Program-made: the position numbers and the translations under genes
Assembly (NCBI RefSeq): GCF_000015725.1
Contig: NC_008825.1
Location: 3,720,001 to 3,784,000 of the forward strand
Direction: 5' to 3'
Length of the DNA: 64,000 nucleotides
Source of the DNA: Methylibium petroleiphilum PM1
Lineage (GTDB): Bacteria; Pseudomonadota; Gammaproteobacteria; Burkholderiales; Burkholderiaceae_C
In this document: positions 8,776-18,595 of the stretch, piece by piece
Layout of the letters: every line of letters starts with the position of its first letter
Numbering within the stretch: the first letter of the stretch is position 1
Notes under the pieces: model-generated
Database searches by the model: none
What the model saw: only the letters and a program-made list of their open reading frames with translations
What the model was told of the DNA's origin: nothing

Positions 8776-9714
8776 TCAGCGATCCAGCGCCATGGCGGCG
8801 CCGCGCGCCAGCGCCGCGCCCACCTCGTCCAGCCGCGCGGCGCGCACCGGCAGGCCGCTGTCGTCGCCCAGCTTCCACTGGTGCCAGTAGAGCGCCACCT
8901 CGATGCCGATGTCGGGGCGCAGGCACAACAGCTCGCCTTGCGCGAGCCGTTCGCGCACCTGCAGCTCCGGCACCACGCCGATGCCCCAACCCAGGGCGGC
9001 GGCCCGCACATAGGCCTCGGAAGACGGCACGAAACGCTCCTCCAGCCTCGGCGCGCGCACTCCGAAGGCCTGGGCGACCCACTGCGTCTGCGTGTCGTCC
9101 TTGCGGTTGAACACCAGGAAAGGCACGCGCGCGAAGTTGCCGCGGTGCAGGCCGGCGGCCGCGTCGCCGCCCAGCTCACGCGCCACGAAGCCGGGGCTGG
9201 CCACCGCGATGTAGCGCATCACGCCGAGCGGCTCGACGCGGCAGCCACGCAGCGCCTGCGGCACGGTCGACACGCAGCCCAGCACTTGGCCCTGGCGCAG
9301 CCACTCGTGGGTGAAGTCCTGGTCGTCGACGATCAGTTCCAGCCCGAAGCCGTCTTTCAGGCCCTGCTGCACCAGGCCGTCCAGCGCGGGCAGCACCCAG
9401 GTGGCGAGGCTGTCGGCGTTGACGGCGATCGGCAGCCGGGCCTGCGACTGCATGCGCTCGCCGAGTTCGCGCGCGACGTCGGCACGCATGGCCTGCAACT
9501 GCCGCGCGAAACGCAGCAGCACCTTGCCCGGCTCGGTCAGCCGCAACGGCCGGGCCCGCACCACCAGCAGCTGGCCGACCTGGGACTCGAGCGCCCGCAG
9601 CCGCTGCGACACCGCCGACTGCGTGATCGACAGCCGCTGCGCGGCGCGCTCGAAGCTGCCATCGTCGGCCAGCGCCGCCAGGCAATCGAGCGCGGCGGGA
9701 TCGAGGTTCTGCAT
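8776..9714 (-). CDS. argP: LysR-family regulator ArgP
   Basis: This is a 312-residue LysR-type regulator. The N-terminal winged helix-turn-helix (residues about 4-62: SFERAAQRLSITQSAVSQRLRALE) and the opening MQNLDPAALDCLAAL are typical of ArgP/IciA. The substrate-binding domain follows from about residue 90. ArgP senses lysine and arginine and activates the divergent exporter gene argO/lysE, which starts 95 bp away on the other strand. The 1:1 divergent arrangement strongly supports the assignment. Confidence 0.87.
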   Translation of the reverse strand: MQNLDPAALDCLAALADDGSFERAAQRLSITQSAVSQRLRALESQVGQLLVVRARPLRLTEPGKVLLRFARQLQAMRADVARELGERMQSQARLPIAVNADSLATWVLPALDGLVQQGLKDGFGLELIVDDQDFTHEWLRQGQVLGCVSTVPQALRGCRVEPLGVMRYIAVASPGFVARELGGDAAAGLHRGNFARVPFLVFNRKDDTQTQWVAQAFGVRAPRLEERFVPSSEAYVRAAALGWGIGVVPELQVRERLAQGELLCLRPDIGIEVALYWHQWKLGDDSGLPVRAARLDEVGAALARGAAMALDR

Positions 9715-9809
9715 GTCGCGGTCTCGGTCAATCGATCAGTATTTCTAATGTAATGCCAATAACTTGAATCACACTTCTCTGGGAGGCGGGCGCTGGCCAC
9801 AATCCCGCC
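9715..9809. promoter_or_regulatory. Divergent argP/argO promoter region
   Basis: This 95-bp spacer contains the most AT-rich stretch of the area (about 9730-9775, with TATTTCTAATGTAATG and CCAATAAC). Its local base composition contrasts sharply with the GC-rich surroundings. LysR-type regulators bind such AT-rich sites (T-N11-A pattern) between divergent genes. It should hold the ArgP operator and both promoters. The exact -35 and -10 elements are not obvious. Confidence 0.5.
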
Positions 9810-10463
9810 ATGCTGTCTCCCAGCCTCCTGCCAGACCCCGCCGTGCCCGCCGCGCTGCTGCAGGGCGCGCTGATGATGGGCGGCCTGATCGTCGCGATCG
9901 GCGCCCAGAACGCCCTGGTGCTGCGCCAGGGCGTGATGCGCGCGCACGTGCTGCCGGTGGTGCTGCTCTGCACGCTGTCGGACTGGCTGCTGGTGGCGCT
10001 GGGCGTGTTCGGCCTCGGGGCGCTGATCGCCGCGCAGCCGCTGCTGCTGGAAGCCTTCCGCTACGGCGGTGCGGCCTTCCTGGTGGCCTACGGCTGGCGC
10101 GCCGCGCGCCAGGCCTGGCAGGGCTCGGCCGCCGGGCTGCAGCTCGCCGCCGGCGGCGGCTCGCTCGGCGGCGCGCTGAGCACCACGCTCGCGCTCACCT
10201 ACCTGAATCCGCACGTCTATCTGGACACCGTGGTGCTGGTCGGCGGCGTCGGCGCCCAGCACGCCGGTGCGGCGCAGCTGGGCTTCGTGGCCGGCGCCTG
10301 GCTGGCGTCGGCGGCGTGGTTCGCGCTGCTCGGTTTCGGCGCGGTCGGCGCGGCGCGCTTCCTGCGCCAGCCGGCCGCATGGCGGGCGATCGACGCACTG
10401 GTCGCCGTGGTGATGTGGGCGGTCGCGGCGCAGTTGCTGCTGACGCCGCTGAAGCAGGCTTGA
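9810..10463 (+). CDS. argO: LysE/ArgO family basic amino acid exporter
   Basis: This 217-residue integral membrane protein has about six hydrophobic segments. It carries the LysE-family signature GGLIVAIGAQNALVLRQG near residue 28 and the second repeat motif LTYLNPHVYLDTVVLVG near residue 130. It is expected to export L-arginine and/or L-lysine across the inner membrane, with induction by ArgP from the divergent gene. dadA follows 17 bp after the stop and may be co-transcribed. Confidence 0.88.
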   Translation: MLSPSLLPDPAVPAALLQGALMMGGLIVAIGAQNALVLRQGVMRAHVLPVVLLCTLSDWLLVALGVFGLGALIAAQPLLLEAFRYGGAAFLVAYGWRAARQAWQGSAAGLQLAAGGGSLGGALSTTLALTYLNPHVYLDTVVLVGGVGAQHAGAAQLGFVAGAWLASAAWFALLGFGAVGAARFLRQPAAWRAIDALVAVVMWAVAAQLLLTPLKQA

Positions 10464-10480
10464 CGAGAGGAGTCGCCATC

Positions 10481-11815
10481 ATGAAGGTCATCGTCCTGGG
10501 CGCCGGCATCATCGGCGTCAGCACCGCCTGGTACCTGCTCGAGCAGGGGCACGAGGTCACGGTCGTCGACCGCCAGCCCGACGCCGCGCTGGAAACCAGC
10601 TTCGCCAACGGGGCGCAGATCTCGGTCAGCTTCTGCGAGCCCTGGGCCAACGCCGAGGCGCCGTTGAAGGTGCTGAAGTGGCTGGCGCGCGACGACTCGC
10701 CGCTGCTGTTCCGCCCCAAGCTCGATCCCTGGCAATGGCGCTGGGGCCTGAGCTTCCTGACGCAATGCACCGACGGCGCCTTCGAGCGCAACGTGCAGCA
10801 GCTCGTCGCGCTGGGCCGCTACAGCCACGAGTCGCTGAAGGCCCTGGTGGCGCAGACCGGCATCGAGTACCACCGGCTCGAGCGCGGCATCCTGCATTTC
10901 TTCAGCAGCCAGAAGGATCTCGAAGGCGGCGCGGCCGGTGCCGAGCTGATGCGCCGCCACGGCGTCGACCGCCGCGTGCTGTCGCGCGACGAGGTGCTGC
11001 GCGTCGAGCCGGCGCTGGCGAGCTACGGCCCGCGCATCGCCGGCGGCACCTACACGCGGAGCGACGAATCGGGCGACGCACGCGTGTTCACGCAGGAGCT
11101 GGCGAAGCGCTGCGCCGCGCGCGGTGCGGTCTTCCTGTACGGCCACGCGATCGATGGCCTGGACCGCGAAGGCGATCGGCTGGGCGCGGTGCGCATCCAC
11201 GACCTCGCGTCACAGCAGCCGCGCACGCTGAAGGCCGATGCCTTCGTGGCGGCGCTCGGCTCCTACACGGCACCGCTGCTGCGGCCGCTCGGCGTGCACC
11301 TCAACATCTACCCGGCCAAGGGCTACTCGGCGACGCTGAAGCTGCGCCGGCCGGAGCGCGCGAGCGTGGTCAGCATGATCGACGACGCGCGCAAGATCGC
11401 CGTCTCGCGCCTGGGCGACGAGGTCCGCATCGCCGGCACCGCCGAGCTGGCCGGCTACGACACCGGCCTCGACAGCCCCACCGCGCGCGTGCGCTGCCAG
11501 GCGCTGGTGCGGCGCTACGAAGAGCTGTTTCCCGGCGTGGCCGATCTGTCCGCACCGAACTTCTGGGCCGGCCTGCGGCCGAGCACGCCCACCAACATTC
11601 CCTGCATCGGCCGCAGCCGCATCGCGAACCTGTGGGTCAACGCCGGCCACGGCACGCTCGGCTGGACGCATGGCGCGGGCTCCGGGCGGGCGCTGGCCGA
11701 ACTGATCAGCGGCCAGCGGCCGGCACTCGAGTTCGGCTTCCTCGGCGAGCGCCGGAGCGGCCCCACCTGGGCTGGTGCACGCCGCGCCACGGCGGCAGCG
11801 CCCTCGCAAGCCTGA
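10481..11815 (+). CDS. dadA: D-amino acid dehydrogenase DadA
   Basis: This 444-residue flavoprotein has an N-terminal FAD dinucleotide-binding motif (GAGIIG at 7-12, then VVDRQ at the end of strand 2) and the DadA-type SFANGAQIS segment near residue 47. The C-terminal GHGTLGWTHGAGSGRALAELISG motif closes the FAD site. It oxidises D-amino acids, chiefly D-alanine, to 2-oxo acids and passes electrons to the quinone pool at the inner membrane. A GAGAGGAG ribosome site precedes ATG 10481. It follows argO closely. The alanine racemase gene is not adjacent but lies at 47.2 kb. Confidence 0.88.
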   Translation: MKVIVLGAGIIGVSTAWYLLEQGHEVTVVDRQPDAALETSFANGAQISVSFCEPWANAEAPLKVLKWLARDDSPLLFRPKLDPWQWRWGLSFLTQCTDGAFERNVQQLVALGRYSHESLKALVAQTGIEYHRLERGILHFFSSQKDLEGGAAGAELMRRHGVDRRVLSRDEVLRVEPALASYGPRIAGGTYTRSDESGDARVFTQELAKRCAARGAVFLYGHAIDGLDREGDRLGAVRIHDLASQQPRTLKADAFVAALGSYTAPLLRPLGVHLNIYPAKGYSATLKLRRPERASVVSMIDDARKIAVSRLGDEVRIAGTAELAGYDTGLDSPTARVRCQALVRRYEELFPGVADLSAPNFWAGLRPSTPTNIPCIGRSRIANLWVNAGHGTLGWTHGAGSGRALAELISGQRPALEFGFLGERRSGPTWAGARRATAAAPSQA

Positions 11816-11862
11816 CGCCCCGACGCACCACAGGCCCGCCTGCAGCGGCAGAATCGTGCGCG

Positions 11863-12132
11863 ATGGTCAGCGTCACGTTCACGGCCCACCTGCAGCGCCA
11901 CGTCGACTGTCCGCGGCACGTGCTGCAGGCCGCGACGCTGGCCGAAGCCCTTGAGCAGGTGTTCAAGACCAGCCCGCGGGCACGCGGTTACCTGCTCGAT
12001 GACCAGGGCGCCCTGCGCGCTCACGTCGCGGTGTTCATCGACGGGCAGCGGGCCCGGGATCGGCAGCATCTGAGCGACGCGCTGCGCCCCGATGCCGACG
12101 TGCATGTGCTGCAGGCGCTGACCGGCGGCTGA
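11863..12132 (+). CDS. MoaD/ThiS-like beta-grasp protein with C-terminal Gly-Gly
   Basis: This is an 89-residue ubiquitin-fold protein ending in LTGG, the C-terminal diglycine that MoaD, ThiS and related sulfur carriers or modifiers need for adenylation. The AEALEQVF helix, the VAVFIDGQ strand and the ADVHVLQALTGG end match a beta-grasp fold. It is paired with the BNR-repeat gene that starts 36 bp downstream, a partnership I have met in other genomes. No molybdopterin or thiamine synthesis genes lie nearby, so the role is open. Confidence 0.7.
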   Translation: MVSVTFTAHLQRHVDCPRHVLQAATLAEALEQVFKTSPRARGYLLDDQGALRAHVAVFIDGQRARDRQHLSDALRPDADVHVLQALTGG

Positions 12133-12168
12133 ACGATCAGCGCGCGGCCTGATGACAAGGAGAGCCTC

Positions 12169-13266
12169 ATGCCGTCGAACCGACTCTGGGTCGCCACCCG
12201 CAAGGGTTTGCTGGGCTGGCACCGCGACGACGCCGGCGGGTGGCGGCCGAACGCCGCACCGGCCTTCCTCGGCGACCCGGTCAGTCAAGTCCTGCATGAC
12301 GCACGCGACGGCGCGCTGTACGCCGCGCTGAACCTCGGTCATTTCGGCTGCAAGCTGCACCGCAGCGACGATGGTGGCAGCCACTGGCAGGAGCTGGCCG
12401 CACCGGCCTATCCGGCCAAGCCGGACGGCGACGACGATCCGGTGCCCTGGGATCTGAAGCTGATCTGGAGCCTCGCCGCCGGCGGGCCTGAACAGCCCGG
12501 CGTGCTGTGGGCCGGCACCATCCCAGGGGGCCTGTTCCGCTCCGAAGACCGAGGTGCGAGCTGGCGACTGGTCGAGTCGCTGTGGCAACGCCCCGAGCGC
12601 CGCGGCTGGTTCGGCGGCGGCTACGACCACCCGGGCATCCACAGCGTGCTGGTCGACCCGCGCGACAGCCGGCGACTGCTGCTCGGGATCTCCTGCGGCG
12701 GCGTCTGGCGCAGCGACGACGAGGGCGCGAACTGGGCGCTGTCGGCGCAGGGCATGCGCGCGGCCTTCATGCCGCCCGACCAGGCTCATGAACAGAACAT
12801 CCAGGACCCGCACCGCGTGGTGCAGTGCCGCGCCGCACCGGACACGCTGTGGGCCCAGCACCACAACGGCATCTTCGTCAGCCGCGACGGCGCACGCAGC
12901 TGGCAGGAGATCCCCGAGGCCGGCCCCTCGGTGTTCGGCTTCGCGGTGGCCGTCCACCCGCAGCAGCCTGCGACCGCCTGGTTCGTGCCGGCCGTGAAGG
13001 ACGAGTGCCGGGTGCCGGTCGACGGCCGGCTGGTGGTGACGCGCACGCGCGACGGCGGCGCCAGCTTCGAGACGCTGACGCGCGGGCTGCCGCCGCCGCC
13101 CGCCTACGACCTGGTCTATCGCCATGCGCTCGGGGTCGATGCCAGCGGCGAACGCCTCGCAATGGCGTCCACCAGCGGCAACCTCTGGCTCAGCGAGAAC
13201 GGCGGCGACGACTGGCAATGCCTGTCCACTCACCTGCCGCCGGTGAGCGCACTCGCGTTCGATTGA
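12169..13266 (+). CDS. BNR/sialidase-like beta-propeller protein
   Basis: This 365-residue protein is built of repeated Asp-box (BNR) units, for example HRSDDGGSHW near 68, RSEDRGASWR near 125, RSDDEGANW near 183, SRDGARSW near 239 and TRDGGASF near 290. Such proteins fold as a six- or seven-bladed propeller of the VPS10/sialidase type. It begins MPSNRLWVATRKGL without a signal peptide, so it is probably cytoplasmic. An AAGGAG ribosome site precedes the ATG. The fixed partnership with the MoaD-like gene suggests a joint task, but no reaction can be assigned. Confidence 0.72.
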   Translation: MPSNRLWVATRKGLLGWHRDDAGGWRPNAAPAFLGDPVSQVLHDARDGALYAALNLGHFGCKLHRSDDGGSHWQELAAPAYPAKPDGDDDPVPWDLKLIWSLAAGGPEQPGVLWAGTIPGGLFRSEDRGASWRLVESLWQRPERRGWFGGGYDHPGIHSVLVDPRDSRRLLLGISCGGVWRSDDEGANWALSAQGMRAAFMPPDQAHEQNIQDPHRVVQCRAAPDTLWAQHHNGIFVSRDGARSWQEIPEAGPSVFGFAVAVHPQQPATAWFVPAVKDECRVPVDGRLVVTRTRDGGASFETLTRGLPPPPAYDLVYRHALGVDASGERLAMASTSGNLWLSENGGDDWQCLSTHLPPVSALAFD

Positions 13267-13452
13267 ACGCAGCGGCGGGACCTCCCCCCGAACCCCTACG
13301 TTATGGGGATGGGTGTGCAACGCCCCGACTCCTACAGTTTCTTCACCCGCTGTCACACGGAACAAGGATGCGCGCGCCGGCGCCACAGCGATCACCCTTC
13401 GCGGCGCGGCACGCTCCAACAGTCCCAACGATGTCCTTTCCCAAGGACTTGC
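13267..13452 (+). other. Intergenic stretch before terminator, possible small RNA
   Basis: About 185 bp separate the BNR gene stop from a very strong terminator. There is no convincing protein gene. It contains an inverted CCCC/GGGG element around ATACG-like sequence (13294-13309) and a TACAGT hexamer near 13332 that could be a -10 element. It could be a 3' UTR or a small RNA ending in the terminator. Confidence 0.25.
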
Positions 13453-13484
13453 CAGCCCACCCTCCCCGGTGGGCTGTTTTTTTT
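13453..13484 (+). terminator. Strong Rho-independent terminator
   Basis: A perfect 9-bp stem (CAGCCCACC / GGTGGGCTG) with a 6-nt loop is followed directly by eight T residues on the plus strand (13477-13484). It ends plus-strand transcription from the MoaD-like/BNR genes or from a small RNA in the gap. It abuts the stop codon of the convergent LysR gene. The minus strand lacks a T-run after the stem, so it works in one direction only. Confidence 0.9.
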
Positions 13485-14428
13485 CAGGGCTCGAAACCCG
13501 GCGCCAGGGCGGCACGCAGGTGCTCGACCAGCGAGCGCACGGCCCGCGGCACCTGCGCGCTGAAGGGTCGCAGCGCATAGATCGCATCGCCGAAGAAGCC
13601 GACCGGCCGCCAGTCGGGCAGCACCTCGCGCAGCCGACCGGCCTTCACCGCCGCGGCCGCGCTGAAGTCGGGCAGCAGCGCGAGCCCCAGACCAGCCAGC
13701 ACTGCGTCGCGCAGCACCTCGGAGTTGTTGGCCCGCAGCAGGCCCGTCACGGTGACGCGGGCCCGCTCCGGCTCGCTGCGGCGGCCCCGGGTCGCGGCCT
13801 GCTCGAAGGCCCACAGCGCCGGCCCGCTGCGCAGATAGGGCAGGCAATCGTGCCCCGCCAACTCGTCGGGATGGCGGGGCGTGCCGCGCCGCCGCAGGTA
13901 GGCCGGCGAGGCCAGCAGCAGCGTGCGCGACGCGCACAGCTTCCACGCCACGTGGCTGTCGGGCGGCGCACTGGTGTGGCGCACCGCGAGGTCGAAGCCC
14001 TCGTGCGCGAGGTTGACCAGCCGGTCCGACAGGTCGAGTTCGACGCGGATGCCGGGCCAGGCGCGCAGAAAGCTCTCGAGCTGTGGACCGACATGCTGGC
14101 GCCCCAGCGCGACCGGCGCCGTCATCCGCACCAGGCCCTGCGGCTGCGAGGCCAGGTCGCGCACGCCGAGCAGGCTCTGCTCGATCTGCGCAAAGCTGGC
14201 GGCGGTCTCGTCGACCAGCTGCTTGCCGGCCTCGGTGAGCCGCACGCTGCGCGTCGTACGCTGCAGCAGCGGCACGCCGACCGCACGCTCGAGTTCGGCG
14301 ATGCGCTGGCTGACCGCTGCCTTCGACAGGCCGAGCCGCTGCGCAGCGAGCGTGAAACTGCCGCTCTGCGCGATCGTGCCGAGGGCATGCACGTGGGGCC
14401 ACAGCGGCGCGTTGGGGGTCGTGCTCAT
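13484..14428 (-). CDS. LysR-family transcriptional regulator (divergent from mmsA)
   Basis: This LysR-type regulator is about 314 residues long, with an N-terminal winged HTH (SGSFTLAAQRLGLSKAAVSQRIAELERAVG region, residues about 20-50) followed by a substrate-binding domain. ATG 14428 (MSTTPNAP) was chosen; an upstream ATG at 14443 would overlap the perfect palindrome at 14435-14456, and a GTG at 14464 is less likely. It is transcribed away from mmsA, so it probably controls that aldehyde dehydrogenase gene and itself through the shared spacer. The effector is unknown. Confidence 0.82.
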   Translation of the reverse strand: MSTTPNAPLWPHVHALGTIAQSGSFTLAAQRLGLSKAAVSQRIAELERAVGVPLLQRTTRSVRLTEAGKQLVDETAASFAQIEQSLLGVRDLASQPQGLVRMTAPVALGRQHVGPQLESFLRAWPGIRVELDLSDRLVNLAHEGFDLAVRHTSAPPDSHVAWKLCASRTLLLASPAYLRRRGTPRHPDELAGHDCLPYLRSGPALWAFEQAATRGRRSEPERARVTVTGLLRANNSEVLRDAVLAGLGLALLPDFSAAAAVKAGRLREVLPDWRPVGFFGDAIYALRPFSAQVPRAVRSLVEHLRAALAPGFEP

Positions 14429-14434
14429 GCGCTC

Positions 14435-14456
14435 ATTGTTCATCCAAATGAACAAT
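14435..14456. promoter_or_regulatory. Perfect palindrome, likely LysR operator for mmsA
   Basis: ATTGTTCAT, the spacer CCAA, and ATGAACAAT form a perfect 9-bp inverted repeat in the spacer between the LysR gene and mmsA. Just downstream, GTCAC-GCAAT-GTGAC (14460-14474) is a second, 5-bp inverted repeat. The first palindrome touches the proposed LysR start, which would allow autorepression. The arrangement of a strong recognition site plus a weaker activation site fits LysR regulation. Binding is inferred. Confidence 0.7.
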
Positions 14457-14535
14457 GTAGTCACGCAATGTGACTGGTCAGACCCGCCTTGCGCACCTAA
14501 GCTGCGGGGATCGAATCATCGCCAGGAGACACGAC

Positions 14536-16056
<1,521 letters not shown>

Positions 16057-16069
16057 CAGGCGAGCGCCG

Positions 16070-16501
16070 TCAGGCGCCGGGCCAGCGCCAGTCGACGCGC
16101 ATCGGCGCGCTGCCCACCTGCACGATCTTGCGCTGCGACTGGCCGCCCACCATGGCCTCCATCGTGTAGCGGCCCGGCGGCAGGCTGATCATCAGGATCG
16201 GGCCGGCGTCCCGGATGACCACCGGCTCGCCGCCACTGGTGTTCTGCAGTGTCACGCGCTCGGCCACCACGTACTGGCCGCCCTGGCCGCTGAACACATT
16301 GCGCAACGCGAAGTCCGGCGACAGGCGGTCGATCACCGCGCGGGCCTCTTCGCCCGCCCCCCCGTTCACGTAGCTGATGCCGCCGGCCCGCTCCACGCGC
16401 GGGACTGGCGGCGCGTCGCCGGCCGGCTGGGCGATGGCGCCGGTCCACAGCGCGGCCGTCATCGAGAGCGCGCCCGCCATCGTGCGCAAGAGGCTGTTCA
16501 T
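16070..16501 (-). CDS. Secreted protein of unknown function with beta-sandwich-like domain
   Basis: This 143-residue protein has a clear signal peptide (MNSLLRTMAGALSMTAALWTGAIA, cleavage after AIA near 24). The mature part ends in PPGRYTMEAMVGGQSQRKIVQVG, which resembles small Ig-like or carboxypeptidase-regulatory-like folds. It probably lies in the periplasm. It is convergent with mmsA (13 bp between stops) and 116 bp downstream of the PhoX gene. No specific function can be given. Confidence 0.62.
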   Translation of the reverse strand: MNSLLRTMAGALSMTAALWTGAIAQPAGDAPPVPRVERAGGISYVNGGAGEEARAVIDRLSPDFALRNVFSGQGGQYVVAERVTLQNTSGGEPVVIRDAGPILMISLPPGRYTMEAMVGGQSQRKIVQVGSAPMRVDWRWPGA

Positions 16502-16617
16502 CGTCGTCTCCTCGATCGATTTCGATCACAGGAGCCTAGGACGCCCCCCTCGGCCCGGCTGTCGGCACACGGCACCGAGCGCTGTCGGACGGCGCCGACA
16601 GCCAGCTCGATCCGCCT

Positions 16618-18531
16618 TCAGGTGCCGATCGCGCCGCCGTCGATGCGCCGGATCGCCACTGTGGCCGAGCGCGGCCGCCCGCCGCCGCCGGGCCAGGTGG
16701 AGCGCTTTCTTGCAGCGGCGGGATCGCCGGGGTCGTTGCCGCCCTCGCCGGGATGCTGGATGTTGACGAACAGCGTGCGCAGGTCCGGCGTGCCGACCAT
16801 GCCGGTGATCTCGCAGCCGACCGGCCCGGTGAGAAAGCGCCGCACCTCGCCGCTGCGCGGATCGGCGGCCAGCAGCATGTTGTTGCCCAGTCGGGCGTAG
16901 TCGCCCTGACCCAGCGCCGTCGGCGACGCATCGGTCGCGATCCACAGCACGCCGCGCGCGTCGAACCACAGGCCGTCCGGGCTGCCGAACGGGTCGCCCT
17001 TCACGTTGCCGCGCGCCTCGGCGCGCTCGTTGGCCGGATCGCCGGCCAGGATGAAGTGGTCCCACAGGAAGCGCGTCGCGGCGTGGCCTCCCACCTCCGT
17101 CCAGCGGATCACCTCGCCCATGGTGTTGCGCGCGCGCGGATTCGCGGCGTCGACGGCCGGATAGCCGTCGGTGCCGCGGCGGCTGTTGTTGGTGAGCGAG
17201 CAGTACAGCGTCGCGGTGCGCGGGTCGCCGGCGATCCACTCGGGGCGGTCCATCTTGGTCGCGCCGACCTTGTCGCTCGCCTGGCGCGACTTCACCAGCA
17301 GTTCGCCCTGGTCGGCAAAGCCCGCCTGCGCATCGAGTCCGTTCTGGCCGTGAACCAACGCCAGCCATTCGCCCGTACCGTCCGAGTCGAAACGGGCCAC
17401 GTACAGCGTGCCGTGGTCCAGCACTTCGCGGTTGTTCGCGTAACCGCCGGTGCGCACCGGGTCACGCGACACGAACTTGTAGAGGTACTCGAAGCGCGCA
17501 TCCTCGCCCATGTAGACCACCGCACGCCCGTCGGCCGCCTGCGTGACGAAGGCGCCCTCGTGCGCCGCGCGGCCGAGCGCGGTGCGCTTGACCGGGGTGC
17601 TGCGCGGGTCGAGCGGGTCGATCTCCACCACCCAGCCGAAACGGTTGAACTCGTTCGGATGCAGCGTGGCGTTGAAGCGCGCGTCGTGCTCGTGCCAGCG
17701 CAGACCGTAGCCGCCCGGTGTCAGGCCCCAGCGCTTCGCATGAGCATCCGGCTGCGCCGGGCCGTGGAAGTAGCCGACGAAGTTCTCCTCGCAGGCCAGG
17801 TAGGTGCCCCAGGGCGTGACGCCGTGCGCGCAGTTGTTGAAGGTGCCGATGACCTCGCGGCCACCGGGATCGAACTCCGTCCGCATCAGCGCGTGGCCGG
17901 CGGCCGGCCCGCTGATCGTCATCGGCGTGCGGGCGCTGATGCGCCGCGCATAGGCCGACGGGCGCTGCACCGCCCAGCGCCCGTCCGCCGCACGAGCCAG
18001 CTCGACCACCGACACGCCGAGCGCCGCCTGCGACTTGCGCACCTTCTCGGCGCTCCAGGTCTGCATGCCGTCGGCATGCAGCAGGCCTTCGTCGGTGTAC
18101 TCGTGGTTCACCACCAGCAGGCCACGATCGCCGCGGCCCGCCGGGAAGAAGTGCATGCCGTCGTGGTGCATGCCGGCCTGCAGCTGCTGGTCCTCGGCGC
18201 TGTGGCTGCCGTCGCCGCGGAAAGCCGGCTGACCGGCCGCGAGGCCCGGTGCGCCGATCGCGTCGCCCCAGGCGTAGATCACCTCGGCCACATAGCCCGG
18301 CGGCACCACCACGGCATCGGCACTCGACGCCGGCACTGCGCGAAAGCCCAGCAGTGCCCCGCCCGGAGCCCGCGCCGGCGCGCCGCAGCCGGCCAGCGGC
18401 GCGAGCAGCCCACCCACGCTGGCGGCGAGCCCGCCTCGCAGCAGCACGCGCCGCACCGGATCGCTGAGCTGCTGGAAGGCCGGGTTGGCAGAGGAGTTGG
18501 AGTCCTCCATCGTCGAAAAGTCCTTGGGCAT
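16618..18531 (-). CDS. phoX: PhoX-family (DUF839) phosphatase, Tat lipoprotein
   Basis: This 637-residue protein starts at ATG 18531 (MPKDFSTMED). It carries a VRRVLLRGG twin-arginine-like motif near residue 27, followed by a hydrophobic segment and an APLAGC lipobox. The DUF839/PhoX core includes VVPPGYVAEVIYAWGD, NHEYTDEG, CAHGVTPWGTYLACEENFVGYF and a late GLWFDARGVLWIATD propeller-like segment. PhoX enzymes are Ca/Fe-dependent alkaline phosphatases of the cell envelope. Some DUF839 members have no proven phosphatase activity, so the substrate is open. It is divergent from an SDR gene 64 bp away. Confidence 0.82.
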   Translation of the reverse strand: MPKDFSTMEDSNSSANPAFQQLSDPVRRVLLRGGLAASVGGLLAPLAGCGAPARAPGGALLGFRAVPASSADAVVVPPGYVAEVIYAWGDAIGAPGLAAGQPAFRGDGSHSAEDQQLQAGMHHDGMHFFPAGRGDRGLLVVNHEYTDEGLLHADGMQTWSAEKVRKSQAALGVSVVELARAADGRWAVQRPSAYARRISARTPMTISGPAAGHALMRTEFDPGGREVIGTFNNCAHGVTPWGTYLACEENFVGYFHGPAQPDAHAKRWGLTPGGYGLRWHEHDARFNATLHPNEFNRFGWVVEIDPLDPRSTPVKRTALGRAAHEGAFVTQAADGRAVVYMGEDARFEYLYKFVSRDPVRTGGYANNREVLDHGTLYVARFDSDGTGEWLALVHGQNGLDAQAGFADQGELLVKSRQASDKVGATKMDRPEWIAGDPRTATLYCSLTNNSRRGTDGYPAVDAANPRARNTMGEVIRWTEVGGHAATRFLWDHFILAGDPANERAEARGNVKGDPFGSPDGLWFDARGVLWIATDASPTALGQGDYARLGNNMLLAADPRSGEVRRFLTGPVGCEITGMVGTPDLRTLFVNIQHPGEGGNDPGDPAAARKRSTWPGGGGRPRSATVAIRRIDGGAIGT

Positions 18532-18595
18532 GTCGTGTCTTGCTTCCGTCGTTCGCGCGCGCCGGCCGCCGGGGGCTTGCGCTAACCTGTCGGCC

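Noticed and set aside
13303-13563. Short plus-strand frames across the strong terminator
   Set aside because: They run through a terminator hairpin and T-run and into the antisense of the LysR gene; no protein-like composition.
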